From: JAXMAF01 sp046350555
GTDB taxonomy: Bacteria; Planctomycetota; Phycisphaerae; Phycisphaerales; SM1A02
Assembly (NCBI GenBank): GCA_046350555.1
Contig: JAXMAF010000021.1
Span: 21,104 to 85,103, forward strand
DNA length: 64,000 bases
Direction of reading: 5' to 3'
Shown: positions 26,437-35,105 of the stretch, in pieces
How positions within the stretch are numbered: the first letter of the stretch is position 1
How the letters are laid out: the number at the start of each line of letters is the position of its first letter
Program-made: the position numbers and the translations under genes
The notes under the pieces: model-generated
What the model was told of the DNA's origin: nothing
Seen by the model: the letters and a program-made list of their open reading frames with translations, nothing else
Database searches by the model: none

Positions 26437-27654
26437 ATGCCCCCCGCCCCCGCCCCCGCCCCCGCCCACCCCGGCCGCTTCGGCCGCTTCGGCGGCCGCG
26501 ACGTCCCTGACACGCTCGTCCCGGCGCTCGAGCAACTCGAGGCGGCGTACGCCGAGGCGCAGCGCGACCCGGCGTTTGCGCGCGAACTCGACGATCACCT
26601 GCGCCGCTTCGTCGGACGGCCGACGGCGCTGACCTTCGCGCGGCGGCTCACCGAGCACGCCGCATCGAGGTCGCGCGGCGCGGGGGCGAGGATCTTCCTC
26701 AAGCGGGAGGACCTGGCGCACACCGGTGCGCACAAGATCAACAACACGATCGGACAGGCGATGCTCTGCGTGCGCATGGCGAAGAAGCGCGTGATCGCCG
26801 AGACCGGCGCGGGCCAGCACGGCGTCGCCACCGCGACGGCGTGCGCGAAGTTCGGGCTCGAGTGCGAGGTCTACATGGGCGCCGAGGATGTGCGCCGCCA
26901 GTCGCTCAACGTCTTCCGGATGAAGCTGCTCGGCGCGAAGGTGGTCGAGGTGCGGACGGGAAGCCGCACCCTCAAGGACGCGACCAACGAGGCGATGCGC
27001 GACTGGATGGGCTCGGTCGAGTCGACGCACTACATCCTCGGCAGCGTCGTCGGTCCGCATCCCTTCCCGACGATCGTGCGCGACTTCCAGAGCGTGATCG
27101 GTCGCGAGTGCCGCGCCCAGTGCCTCGACGAGCTCGGCCGGCTGCCCGACGTCGTGGTCGCGTGCGTCGGCGGCGGCAGCAACGCCGCGGGGATCTTCGC
27201 GCCGTTCGTGGCCGACGCCCGGGTGCAGCTCGTCGGCGTCGAGGCGGGTGGTCGTTCCGACCGCAACGGCGACCATGCCGCGCCCCTCTCGTTCGGATCG
27301 CCCGGCGTCCTTCACGGTTCCTTCAGCTATGTGCTCCAGGACGGCTTCGGCCAGACCGCCGACGTGCACAGTTGCTCCGCCGGACTCGACTACCCGGGCG
27401 TCGGACCGGAGCATTCCTTCTGGAAGGAGATCGGACGCGTGCGCTACTCCGCCGCGACCGACGCCGAGGCGCTCGAGGCGTTCCAGCTCCTCGCCCGCAC
27501 CGAAGGCATCATCCCCGCGCTGGAGACGGCGCACGCCGTCGCGGAGTCGGTCAAGATCGCCGCGACGCTCCCACGCGACGCGATCGTCGTGGTCAACTGC
27601 TCGGGACGCGGCGACAAGGACGTGATGGAGGCGATGCGGCTGCTCGCCCAGTGA
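26437..27654 (+). CDS. trpB: Tryptophan synthase beta chain
   Basis: PLP enzyme joining indole and serine to give tryptophan. 405 residues, TrpB1 type. N-terminal GRFGRFGGRDVPDTLVPALE, PLP lysine at residue 100 in EDLAHTGAHKINNTIGQA, catalytic glutamate in ETGAGQHGVATATACAKFG, phosphate-binding GGGSNA, and PLP-ring serine in VVNCSGRGDKD. The first 12 residues are an Ala-Pro run. trpA is not adjacent; the usual trpBA pair is broken up and trpE lies 12 kb away on the other strand. Converges on the next gene with a 13-base gap. Confidence 0.97.
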   Translation: MPPAPAPAPAHPGRFGRFGGRDVPDTLVPALEQLEAAYAEAQRDPAFARELDDHLRRFVGRPTALTFARRLTEHAASRSRGAGARIFLKREDLAHTGAHKINNTIGQAMLCVRMAKKRVIAETGAGQHGVATATACAKFGLECEVYMGAEDVRRQSLNVFRMKLLGAKVVEVRTGSRTLKDATNEAMRDWMGSVESTHYILGSVVGPHPFPTIVRDFQSVIGRECRAQCLDELGRLPDVVVACVGGGSNAAGIFAPFVADARVQLVGVEAGGRSDRNGDHAAPLSFGSPGVLHGSFSYVLQDGFGQTADVHSCSAGLDYPGVGPEHSFWKEIGRVRYSAATDAEALEAFQLLARTEGIIPALETAHAVAESVKIAATLPRDAIVVVNCSGRGDKDVMEAMRLLAQ

Positions 27655-27667
27655 CGCGCGTCCGGCG

Positions 27668-28888
27668 TCACCTGAGATCCCTGGGCATCAGGTCGATCGC
27701 GACGGGATAGTGGTCGCTCGCGTATCCAGGCGGCGGCGTGTCCTTCGTGTAGTCGTAGCTGTCGCCGGGAAAGAGCGTCCCGAGCACGAAGGCGCTGCCG
27801 GGGACGAACTCGCGGAACGCAGCTGAATCGAGCAGGATGTAGTCGAAGACTCGCTCGCTCTCGTGCGTCCGATAGAGCCTCGACTCGGGATTCTGCTTGT
27901 CGGTGGTGCGGTAGTCGAGCGTGTCGACGAAGCCGTTCTCGAGGTACGTGCGGATCGACTTGTCCCACGGCGCGCTGTTGAAGTCGCCCATGATCACGAT
28001 GTTGCGGGAGGGATCCTCCTTCAGGAGGTCGCGGGCGATCGCGGTGGTGCCGAGCGCCTCCGACTCGCGCTGGTAGTCGAATCCCTTGCTCGCCTTGTGG
28101 TGGAGCGCGATGACCGTGAGCATGTAGCCGTCCGGTCCCTTGATCGTGACCAGCAGCGGACTGCGCTGGAAGCGACGGCCCTGCTCGTGGCTCGCGGCGT
28201 CGTCCGCTCGATCGGTCGCCGCGCCGCGCCGCCCCGGCGCGGCGCCCGCGGGCTCGGACGCAGGCTTGGGCGTCCAGCCGGTTCCCTCGCGCTTGAGCCT
28301 GGTCAGGTCCATGTCGACGAACGTCTTCGTCTCGACGATGGGAAAGCGGCTGATGACCGACGATTCGATGCCGCGCGGATTGCCGACGTCCTTCGACGCG
28401 ATGTGGTCGTAGCCGAGCCCTTTGAGATAGGTGTCGCGGAACCAGGTGAGCGCCTCGAGCGACTCGACCTCGTGCAGCGCCAGCACGTCGGCGTCGAGTT
28501 CCTTGATCGCGGCGGCGAGCGCCTTGGCGCGATCGTCGCTGATGGCGAGCTTCATGTCGTCGGCGTCGCCCGAGAGCTTCGGGTCGTCGACGTGGTCGAA
28601 GAGGTTCAGCATGTTGTACGTGCCGATGCGGATGGCGCCCGGCGTCTTCGGCGGCGCGTGCTCGCGCCCGAAGCGATGGCCCACGCCGCCCTTCTCGCCC
28701 GCCGGCTCGGTACCGCCGCGGAGCGGTTGGGCGGCCTTGCCCGCCTTGCCGCCCGGCTGTTTCTGGCTGGAGCGCGGATTGGTCGAACCGGCACCCGGCT
28801 CGCGCGCCGGCGCCGCGGGCGGCGCCGCGGCGAGCGAGATGGCGAGACAGGCCGTTCCAGCGACGAGCAACGCGGCGTGACGGTTCAT
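27668..28888 (-). CDS. Secreted endonuclease/exonuclease/phosphatase family protein
   Basis: 406 residues with signal peptide (MNRHAALLVAGTACLAISLAAAPP) and a 60-residue Gly/Lys/Arg linker. The catalytic domain starts at about residue 86: RIGTYNMLNLFD (Asn of the metal site), DVLALHEVES (Glu), VIALHHKAS (His), IVIMGDFNSAP (D-x-N) and ASDHYPVAIDL (final SDH). These are the hallmarks of the DNase I-like fold. Possible substrates are nucleic acid or a phosphodiester lipid; extracellular nuclease is a fair guess. A 30-residue low-complexity insertion (PASEPAGAAPGRRGAATDRA) splits the domain. Lies 64 bases downstream of the pdh E2 gene on the same strand. Confidence 0.87.
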   Translation of the reverse strand: MNRHAALLVAGTACLAISLAAAPPAAPAREPGAGSTNPRSSQKQPGGKAGKAAQPLRGGTEPAGEKGGVGHRFGREHAPPKTPGAIRIGTYNMLNLFDHVDDPKLSGDADDMKLAISDDRAKALAAAIKELDADVLALHEVESLEALTWFRDTYLKGLGYDHIASKDVGNPRGIESSVISRFPIVETKTFVDMDLTRLKREGTGWTPKPASEPAGAAPGRRGAATDRADDAASHEQGRRFQRSPLLVTIKGPDGYMLTVIALHHKASKGFDYQRESEALGTTAIARDLLKEDPSRNIVIMGDFNSAPWDKSIRTYLENGFVDTLDYRTTDKQNPESRLYRTHESERVFDYILLDSAAFREFVPGSAFVLGTLFPGDSYDYTKDTPPPGYASDHYPVAIDLMPRDLR

Positions 28889-28952
28889 GGACGGATCGTA
28901 CCCGTCGCGCAGCGGGCCACGGCCGGGAGATCGAGTGCGCCGCGGCCAGCCG

Positions 28953-30440
28953 TCAGACCAGCAGCGCCGCCGGATTCTCCATCAGCGACTTGAGCGTTTG
29001 CAGATAGGCCGCCGCCATCGCGCCGTCGATCACACGGTGATCGAGCGAGAGGGTCGCGCTCATCTCGTGGCCGACGACGACCTGGCCGTTTCGCACAACG
29101 GGCTGCTCGATCGCGGCGCCGACGGCGAGGATCGCGCTGTTCGGCGGGTTGATGATCGCCGTGAAGTGGTCCACGCCGAACATGCCGAGATTCGAGATCG
29201 TGAAGGTCGAATCCGACATCTCTTCGGGGCCGAGGCCGCGGCCGCGGGCCTTCTCGCCGAGCGCCCTGGCCTCCTGCGAGATCTGTCGGAGTCCCTTGCG
29301 ATCGGCGTCGCGGATCACGCCGACCACGAGCCCGCCGCCGCGCTCGCGCGGCAACGCGATGGCCACGCCGATGTTGACGTTCCCGTGGACGGTCACGCCA
29401 TCGGCGCCGGCCCAGCTGGCGTTGAACTCGTGGTGCTGGTGCATCGCGATCGCGCACGCGCGGATCAGGAAGTCGTTCACCGAGAGCTTGACCCCCTGGC
29501 TCTCGAGCTGGGCGTTGAGCGTGGCCCGCAGCGACAGGAGCGGCTCCATGTCGATGCGCATCGTGACCTGGTAGTGCGGGATCGTCGTCTTGCTCTCGAC
29601 GAGGCGCTTCGCGATCGTGTGGCGGATGCCCGAGAGCGCGATGGTGCGCGACACGAGCGGACCGGGCGCGGTGGCCGGAACGGCGACGGAACTCGCCGCG
29701 GCGGGCGATCCATCCAACGGCGTCATCCCCGACGCCGCGCCCGAGGACGGGCCTTGGACGACCGCCGGGGGCGCGACGGTCGCCCCGCGCGGCCCGACCA
29801 AGCCTCCTCGCGGCGCGGCCAGGGCTCCTCGCGGCGCGGTCGCCCCGCGCGGCTCGCCGTCGGCCTGCGCGGCCGCGGGCCCGCGGGCGACTGCGGCGAG
29901 CACATCGTCCTTCACCACACGACCGCCAGGGCCGCTGCCATGGAGACGCGAGAGATCGATTCCATGCTCGTCGGCGATGCGCCGCGCCACGGGACTCACC
30001 CGCATTCGCGCGCCGTCGCCGTCGTGATCCGCGCCGCCGGAGGGGCCTCCGGGGGCACCGACGCTCGGCGATGCCGCCGAGGCCTTGGCACCAATGGATG
30101 TGGCGGCAACGGGCTCGGTGCCAACGGACTTGGCGGTAACGGGCTTGGCGGTAACGGACGTGGCGGCAACAGACGTGGCCGCGACCGCCTTGGCGTCCTC
30201 GCCGGGCTCGGCGATCAGCGCGATCACCGTGCCGATCGGAACCATCCTGCCCTCGGGCACGAGGATCTTCGCCAGCGTGCCGTCATCGAACGACTGCATC
30301 TCCATCGTCGCCTTGTCCGTCTCGACATCGGCGACGGCAGTTCCAGAGACGACCTTGTCGCCTTCCTTCACGTTCCACTTGATGATCGTCCCCGCTTCCA
30401 TCGTGTCGGAGAGGCGCGGCATCGTCAGTTCGATCGGCAT
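28953..30440 (-). CDS. pdhC: Pyruvate dehydrogenase E2, dihydrolipoamide acetyltransferase
   Basis: Core of the pyruvate dehydrogenase complex, moves acetyl groups from lipoamide to CoA. ATG at 30440 gives MPIELTMPRLSDTMEAGTII, the proper lipoyl-domain start; an upstream extension of 38 residues is not plausible. Lipoyl lysine is K43 (VETDKATMEM). E3-binding domain at about 165-205 (VSPVARRIADEHGIDLSRL). Acetyltransferase domain about 260-495, with the catalytic H468-x3-D472-G (SLDHRVIDGAM). Two linkers are repeat-built: a pentapeptide array of the AATSV/TAKPV type and a PRGA-rich run. E1 genes lie 3.5 kb away on the same strand, separated by an oppositely oriented gene. A 2-oxoacid other than pyruvate is possible, but E1 sequences support pyruvate. 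Confidence 0.93.
   Translation of the reverse strand: MPIELTMPRLSDTMEAGTIIKWNVKEGDKVVSGTAVADVETDKATMEMQSFDDGTLAKILVPEGRMVPIGTVIALIAEPGEDAKAVAATSVAATSVTAKPVTAKSVGTEPVAATSIGAKASAASPSVGAPGGPSGGADHDGDGARMRVSPVARRIADEHGIDLSRLHGSGPGGRVVKDDVLAAVARGPAAAQADGEPRGATAPRGALAAPRGGLVGPRGATVAPPAVVQGPSSGAASGMTPLDGSPAAASSVAVPATAPGPLVSRTIALSGIRHTIAKRLVESKTTIPHYQVTMRIDMEPLLSLRATLNAQLESQGVKLSVNDFLIRACAIAMHQHHEFNASWAGADGVTVHGNVNIGVAIALPRERGGGLVVGVIRDADRKGLRQISQEARALGEKARGRGLGPEEMSDSTFTISNLGMFGVDHFTAIINPPNSAILAVGAAIEQPVVRNGQVVVGHEMSATLSLDHRVIDGAMAAAYLQTLKSLMENPAALLV
30087..30191 (-). repeat. 15-bp in-frame tandem repeat, 7 units (E2 linker)
   Basis: Seven imperfect 15-bp units (plus-strand form GGCGGTAACGGGCTT) code on the minus strand for AATSV, TAKPV, TAKSV, GTEPV and similar pentapeptides. 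They make the flexible arm after the lipoyl domain, where Ala/Pro/Lys linkers are normal, but a near-regular DNA period is less usual. Confidence 0.9.
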
Positions 30441-30709
30441 GGGGGCGATTGTATCGGCGGTCGTTGCGCCGGCGTCGCACCGCGATCGTGGTGTGCGCCC
30501 CTGGCCCGCCTCGTCGTGGTGACAGCCTCTCGGCTGCTTCCTTGTGGTGCACACGGGACGCCTGCGTCACACCCCCGCGTCCTGCCGCGCATGACCATGA
30601 CACGCACGGGACCGAACGAGTCGCGGCTCGCCGGGACCAGCATAAGTCCTTTATAAATAAACAGTTGAATCTCGTCGATGGGCGCTTGAATCCGTGATCG
30701 CACCCGGTA

Positions 30710-30739
30710 GGTTGAGTGGACAACCGGCCGATTCGCCGG
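30710..30739 (+). promoter_or_regulatory. Two overlapping small hairpins in leader region
   Basis: GGTTG-agtgga-CAACC (30710-30725) and CCGGC-cgattc-GCCGG (30724-30739) each have a 5-bp stem and 6-base loop and share two bases at 30724-30725, so they could exclude each other. Located 340 bases upstream of the beta-helix gene. Function unknown. Confidence 0.3.
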
Positions 30740-30820
30740 AGGTGATACGCGTCCCAGTTGATTCGTGCGCCCGACCCAACCCAGTTCCGCCGTGAGGCGC
30801 CGCTCTGGGCAAGAGGGGTC

Positions 30821-30849
30821 GAACGCATGGAGGTCTTCTGGAATCCGTA
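30821..30849 (+). repeat. 29-bp intergenic motif, copy 1
   Basis: Begins GAACGCATGGAGGTC and ends CTGGAATCCGTA. A copy differing at two bases lies on the minus strand at 43542-43570. Both copies are in lower-GC intergenic sequence. Source unknown: a shared operator, leader peptide or insertion remnant are possible. Confidence 0.7.
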
Positions 30850-31066
30850 TGAGTTGCCTCGCGGATTGCCGAACACGGGGGCGGGCCGGTTCACATCTCT
30901 GCCGCTCCCCGCGCCGCCAGGCGCGCCATTCAGGCTGCGTTGGTCACGCACGTGACCGGCGCAATCCAACGTCGACCGCGCCCAACGCGGTCGCCACCAC
31001 CACCCGCCGCGGGCAGGCCGCCGGCGCGCTGATCCCAGCGTCGCGAGTCGTGCCCGCGCTGGCGTG

Positions 31067-31072
31067 AAGGAG
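31067..31072 (+). promoter_or_regulatory. Strong Shine-Dalgarno site AAGGAG
   Basis: AAGGAG six bases before the ATG at 31079. Most genes in the window show no such site, so it helps fix the start of the beta-helix gene even though the long open frame opens later at 31197 in another frame. Confidence 0.6.
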
Positions 31073-31078
31073 CGAACC

Positions 31079-33884
31079 ATGTCGATGGAATTCCGTCCTG
31101 CCCCCGGATCGCCTCGCCTCGCAACGCCCGCCGGCGGCCGCATCTTCCGCGAGCACCAGCGCCGCGAACGCCGGTGCAATCTCGGCGCTGCTCGCCTTGG
31201 CGATCGGCGCCACCGCTTCCGCCGCCGTCCGTCACGTCGATGGCGCCGCGCCGCCCGGAGGCGACGGATCCTCGTGGTCGAGCGCCCATCGCTTCCTCTC
31301 CGACGCGCTCTCCACAGCGCAGCCGGGGGACGAGGTGCGCGTGGCGCATGGCGTGTACCGGCCCGATCGAAGCGACGCGGCACCAACCGGCACGGGTGAT
31401 CGCACGGCGACCTTCGCCATCGGCGGCGGCGTCGCGCTTCGTGGCGGCTACGCGGGACTTGGCGCGGCGGATCCCGACGCCCAGGATCCGTGGGGAACGC
31501 CGAGCATGCTCTCCGGCGACCTGCTCGGCAACGACGACAGCGCCGGCGGAGGCATCGCCGACAACAGCGCCCACGTGGTCACGGTCGTCGGCGACGGCGC
31601 GCTGCTCTTCGGTTGCCACGTGCTCCGCGGCAACGCGAACCTGCCGACGACCTCAAGCCCGAACGCGGTCGGTGGCGGCGTCTACGGCGACGGACACACG
31701 ATCGCCATCGAACAGTGCCGCATCGCCGAGAACCACGCGACCTGGGGCGCAGGCATCTTCGTGCGCGAAGTCTCCGCGGTGATCGTGCGCGACTCGTTGC
31801 TGGCGAACAACGCCGCACCGCTCGCCCTCGGTGGCGCCATCCGGGTCTTCCACGTGCCGACGCTCGAGATCCACAACTGCGAATTCCGCGAGAACATCGC
31901 CGATGCCGGCGCCGCCATCTCCCATGGCGACGCCACGAACGGCGTCGTGAAGGTCTTCGGGAGCGCGTTCGTCGACAACGTCGCCGCGGGCCCGGCGGGC
32001 GCGATCCATTGCAAGCTTGGCGTCAGGGTCGAGGCGACCGACACGCTCTTCGCCGGCAACGGCAGCGTGACGTCCGGCGCCGGCGCCGTGCTCGCCACGA
32101 ACGCTCCCAGCACCTTCGTTCGCTGCGCATTCCTCGACAACGGCAGCGCCGTCGGCGCCGGCGGCCTCTTCCTCGTCTCGGCGGGTTCGCCGGCACCCGA
32201 TCGCGTCGCCTCGTGCCTCATCGCGGGCAACGGAACATCCTTCTTCGGCGGCGGGGTGTATGCGCATGGTCCGGGGCAGTTCGTCAACTGCATGATCGCC
32301 CAGAATGGCGCCGTCGCCGGCGCGGGCGTGATGTGCGAGGACGCGTCGCCGTTCGCCCATTGCACGATCGCCGACAACGCGCCCGACGGCGTCAAGATCG
32401 CCGGCACGCCGGGTCTCGCGGTCGTCCACTCGATCTTCTGGCACAACGGCGCCGCGTCGTTGGCCGGCAATCCGGCGCAGGCGACGGTCACGCGTTCGCT
32501 GATCGATGGCGGCTGGAGCGGACCCGGCGGCGGCAACATCGCCGCCGATCCGCTCTTCGTCGCGGCCGACGCGCGCGACTATCGGCTTGGCGAGGCGTCG
32601 CCGGCGCTCGACGCCGGCGACCTCGCGCTCGTCCCGATGGAGATCGTCGATCTCGATGGCGATGGCGTGCTCGGACCGCTCACGGTCGACGCCCTCGGCG
32701 CGCCGCGGGTGCAAGGCGCGGCGCCGGACCTCGGCGCGTTCGAGGGTTCGGCGACGGCTCGGATCCCGCAGGATTCGATCGAGGGATTGCCGCCGGGCGA
32801 GACGGTGGTGCTGACGCCCGAGTCGAGCGATCCATGGGCTGGCGCAACGGTGGCCGCCTCGGTGTCGAATGCCGCCGACGCATCCGCGTCCTTCGCGCTG
32901 GCGCAGATCGGTTGGGCGATCCATCCCGGCGCCGGTGGACTCACCGAGGAGGGCCTCGTCGCGGCGCTCGCCTCGTCGCTGCCGCCCGGCGACCTGTTCG
33001 CGCACATCCGCGTCCCCATCGGCGCGTCGCAGGCGCCGGACCAGAACGCGACGGTGCTCCGACCGACCGTCTTCGATCCGTCGACGAATTCGTGGCGCCT
33101 CGCCGTCGTGAAGAACGTCAATGCAAGCCCCGGCCACGCAGGACCGACCGGCGACTTCCTCGTTCTCTTCGGCGACCTCTCGATGGTGCCGCCCCTGAGC
33201 CAGGAACTCGGCGATCACGGCGTCTTCTGGGATCCAGCGCGCCACGAGGGATTCGTGTGGGCCAACGTCGACGGCGCCGGCGACTTCGGCGTCGGTCGCA
33301 AGAGCTGCGACGCCGACATCGCGCCGAGCGGAGGCGACGGGATCGTCGACGGCATCGACCTGGGCGCCGTCCTCGCGACGTGGGGCGCATCCGGCGATGG
33401 CGACATCACCAAGGATGGCGTCGTCGACGCCGCCGACCTGGCGGCGCTGCTCGCCAGTTGGGGCGACTGCAACGGCATCGACGGCGGCCTCGCGGAGGAC
33501 GCCGACCGCGCGGAGCCGCTCGTCGGCAAGGCGCCCGGCGACAAGTCGCTCGAGGGCCAGCCACTCCGCGGTGCATCGACAGGCCACGGTGCATCGCTCA
33601 GCCGCAACGCATCGCTCGGCCGCAACGCACTTGACCGGGAACGCGCCATCCATGCGTCGAGCATCGCTCGCGGCGGGAATGCGGTCCACGCGCCGCGCGG
33701 CACGTTCGATCGCCGCCGCGCCGACCTCGATCGCGACGGCCGCGTGGGCGGAGGCGACCTCGGGCTCTTGATGGCCGCGTGGGGCGAGGCGACCGACCGT
33801 GCCACCCGCCTCGCCGACCTCGACGGCAACGGCCGCGTCGATGGCGCAGACCTGGGCCTGCTCCTCGGTGCGTGGACCATGTGA
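31079..33884 (+). CDS. Secreted beta-helix protein with dockerin-like repeats (frameshift in signal region)
   Basis: About 930 residues. The long frame covers 31,128-33,884 and contains the signal peptide core GAISALLALAIGATASAAV, but has no usable start upstream of it; the ATG with good ribosome site at 31079 is in another frame, so a one-base frame change near 31,115-31,140 is likely. Residues after the signal form a right-handed beta-helix: repeated NNxA / G-x-x-NC units such as LEIHNCEFRENIADAGAAI and FVNCMIAQNGAVAGAG. A middle beta-sandwich follows. The C-terminus has four dockerin-type calcium motifs in two pairs (DGIVDGIDLGAVLATWG; GRVDGADLGLLLGAWTM), split by a 90-residue low-complexity insert. 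Likely surface or extracellular. It sits between pdhB and pdhC on the opposite strand. Confidence 0.82.
33566..33637 (+). repeat. 18-bp in-frame tandem repeat, 4 units
   Basis: Four imperfect 18-bp units code for RGASTG, HGASLS, RNASLG and RNALDR in the spacer between the two dockerin pairs of the beta-helix protein. Confidence 0.87.
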
Positions 33885-33905
33885 AGCGCGGACGTGGACG
33901 CGACG

Positions 33906-33937
33906 ATCGTGGTGCAGGCGTCCGCCTGCACCACGAT
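33906..33937. terminator. Bidirectional hairpin terminator
   Basis: A perfect 15-bp inverted repeat (ATCGTGGTGCAGGCG, 2-base loop, its complement) lies between the convergent beta-helix and pdhB genes and touches the pdhB stop codon (33937-33939). No long T-run, so it may be a REP-like element acting as a transcript end or stabiliser rather than a classical terminator. Confidence 0.6.
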
Positions 33938-34923
33938 TACGCCCGGTAGGTCGCCGCGCGCACGGCCTCGCAGATCTTCCGGGCGTTGGGAAGATACGCC
34001 TGCTCGAGATTCCCCGCGTACGGCGTCGGCACGTCGTCGGAGTGCACCTTGTGGACGAAGTTGTCGAGGTCGTCGAAGCAGCGCTGGTGCACCTGGCACG
34101 CCACCTCGCTGCCAACCGACGTGAACGGCCACGACTGGTCGACGACCACGCACCGGCTCGTCTTCCTCACGCTGCGGACGATCGTCTCGATGTCCAGCGG
34201 CCTGATCGTGCGTCCGTCGACGACCTCGCAGTCGATGCCTTCCTTCGCGAGTTCCTCCGCGGCCTCCATGCAGAAATGCACGGGGCGGCCGAAGCCGACG
34301 ATGGTGACGTCGGCGCCGGCGCGGCGCACCAGCGCCTGGCCGAACGGAATGAGGTACTCCTCCTCGGGAACCATGCCCTTCATCGCGAGCAGCCGTTCGC
34401 TCTCGAGGAAGAAGACGGGATCGTCGTCGCGGATCGCGGTCTTGAGGAGCCCCTTGGCGTCGTAGGGATCGCTCGGGATCGCCATCTTGAGCCCGGGCAC
34501 GTTGGCGTAGAGCGACTCCACACACCAGGAGTGCGTCGAACCGAGCTGCCCGCCCGCGCCGTCGTTGCCGCGGAAGACGATCGGGCAGCCGAACTGGCCG
34601 CCGGACATGTAGAGCATCTTCGGGGCGTTGTTGAGGATCGGATCGGCGGCCACGAGCGAGAAGGACCAGCTCATGAACTCGACGATCGGGCGCAGGCCCA
34701 TCATCGCCGAGCCGATGGCCATGCCGGCGAAGCCGCTCTCGGAGATCGGCGTGTCGATCACGCGCCGCGGCCCGAACTCCTCGAGCATGCCTCGACTCAC
34801 CTTGTACGCGCCGTTGTACTGCGCGACCTCCTCGCCGAGCAGATAGACGCGGGGATCGCGGCGCATCTCCTCGCTCATCGCTTCGCGAAGAGCGTCACGG
34901 AATTCGAGTTCGCGGGGGGGCAT
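33937..34923 (-). CDS. pdhB: Pyruvate dehydrogenase E1 beta subunit
   Basis: 328 residues. Together with the alpha subunit encoded just upstream it forms the thiamine-diphosphate E1 that decarboxylates pyruvate and acetylates the E2 lipoyl group. N-terminus ELEFRDALREAMSEEMRRDP, then VYLLGEEVAQYNGAYKVSRG with the TPP-contacting glutamate, ISESGFAGMAIGSAMMGLRP, and IVFRGNDGAGGQLGSTHSW, all matching the bacterial PdhB pattern. C-terminal transketolase domain includes VVDQSWPFTSVGSEVA and PTPYAGNLEQAYLP, the typical end of the family. Gap of 160 bases from pdhA, occupied by a palindromic element. Confidence 0.96.
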   Translation of the reverse strand: MPPRELEFRDALREAMSEEMRRDPRVYLLGEEVAQYNGAYKVSRGMLEEFGPRRVIDTPISESGFAGMAIGSAMMGLRPIVEFMSWSFSLVAADPILNNAPKMLYMSGGQFGCPIVFRGNDGAGGQLGSTHSWCVESLYANVPGLKMAIPSDPYDAKGLLKTAIRDDDPVFFLESERLLAMKGMVPEEEYLIPFGQALVRRAGADVTIVGFGRPVHFCMEAAEELAKEGIDCEVVDGRTIRPLDIETIVRSVRKTSRCVVVDQSWPFTSVGSEVACQVHQRCFDDLDNFVHKVHSDDVPTPYAGNLEQAYLPNARKICEAVRAATYRA

Positions 34924-34954
34924 TGGTGACGATACGGGGGTTGGGCGAGGAAAA

Positions 34955-35105
34955 TGAGGAGTTCGGAATCAGGAGTCGGGGACGCTGTCCGCGGTCGGGG
35001 GCGCACGCAGGGAAACGACGCTGGCGTCGGCTCGGAGCGGAGCGGTGACCTGTCCGACGGACCGGGTCCCCGACTCCGAACTCCTAATTCCGAATTCCTG
35101 ATTCC
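34955..35105. repeat. Palindromic repeat element between pdhA and pdhB
   Basis: Left arm 34955-34990 and right arm about 35063-35105 are inverted copies sharing GGAGTCGGGGAC (34972-34983; complement 35066-35077) plus GGAGTTCGGA and GGAATTCGGA-type blocks. The pdhA stop TAG (35084-35086) is inside the right arm, so the last residues SGIRN come from the element. The same core occurs in the element at 54216-54413. Looks like a non-autonomous mobile palindrome or large REP. Confidence 0.8.

Larger units (their letters stand above)
30441..31078. other. 638-bp intergenic region between pdhC and the beta-helix gene
   Basis: Divergent promoters must lie here. Base composition falls around 30,640-30,690, where CTTTATAAATAAACAG gives TATAAA-like -10 candidates on both strands. 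Downstream are two small hairpins (30710-30739) and a 29-bp motif shared with another intergenic region (30821-30849). No convincing gene; the open frames here have no coherent protein. Confidence 0.6.

Noticed and set aside
25009..27534. 841-codon minus-strand frame opposite pssA and trpB
   Set aside because: Shadow of two clearly conserved genes; composition is arginine-rich without motifs.
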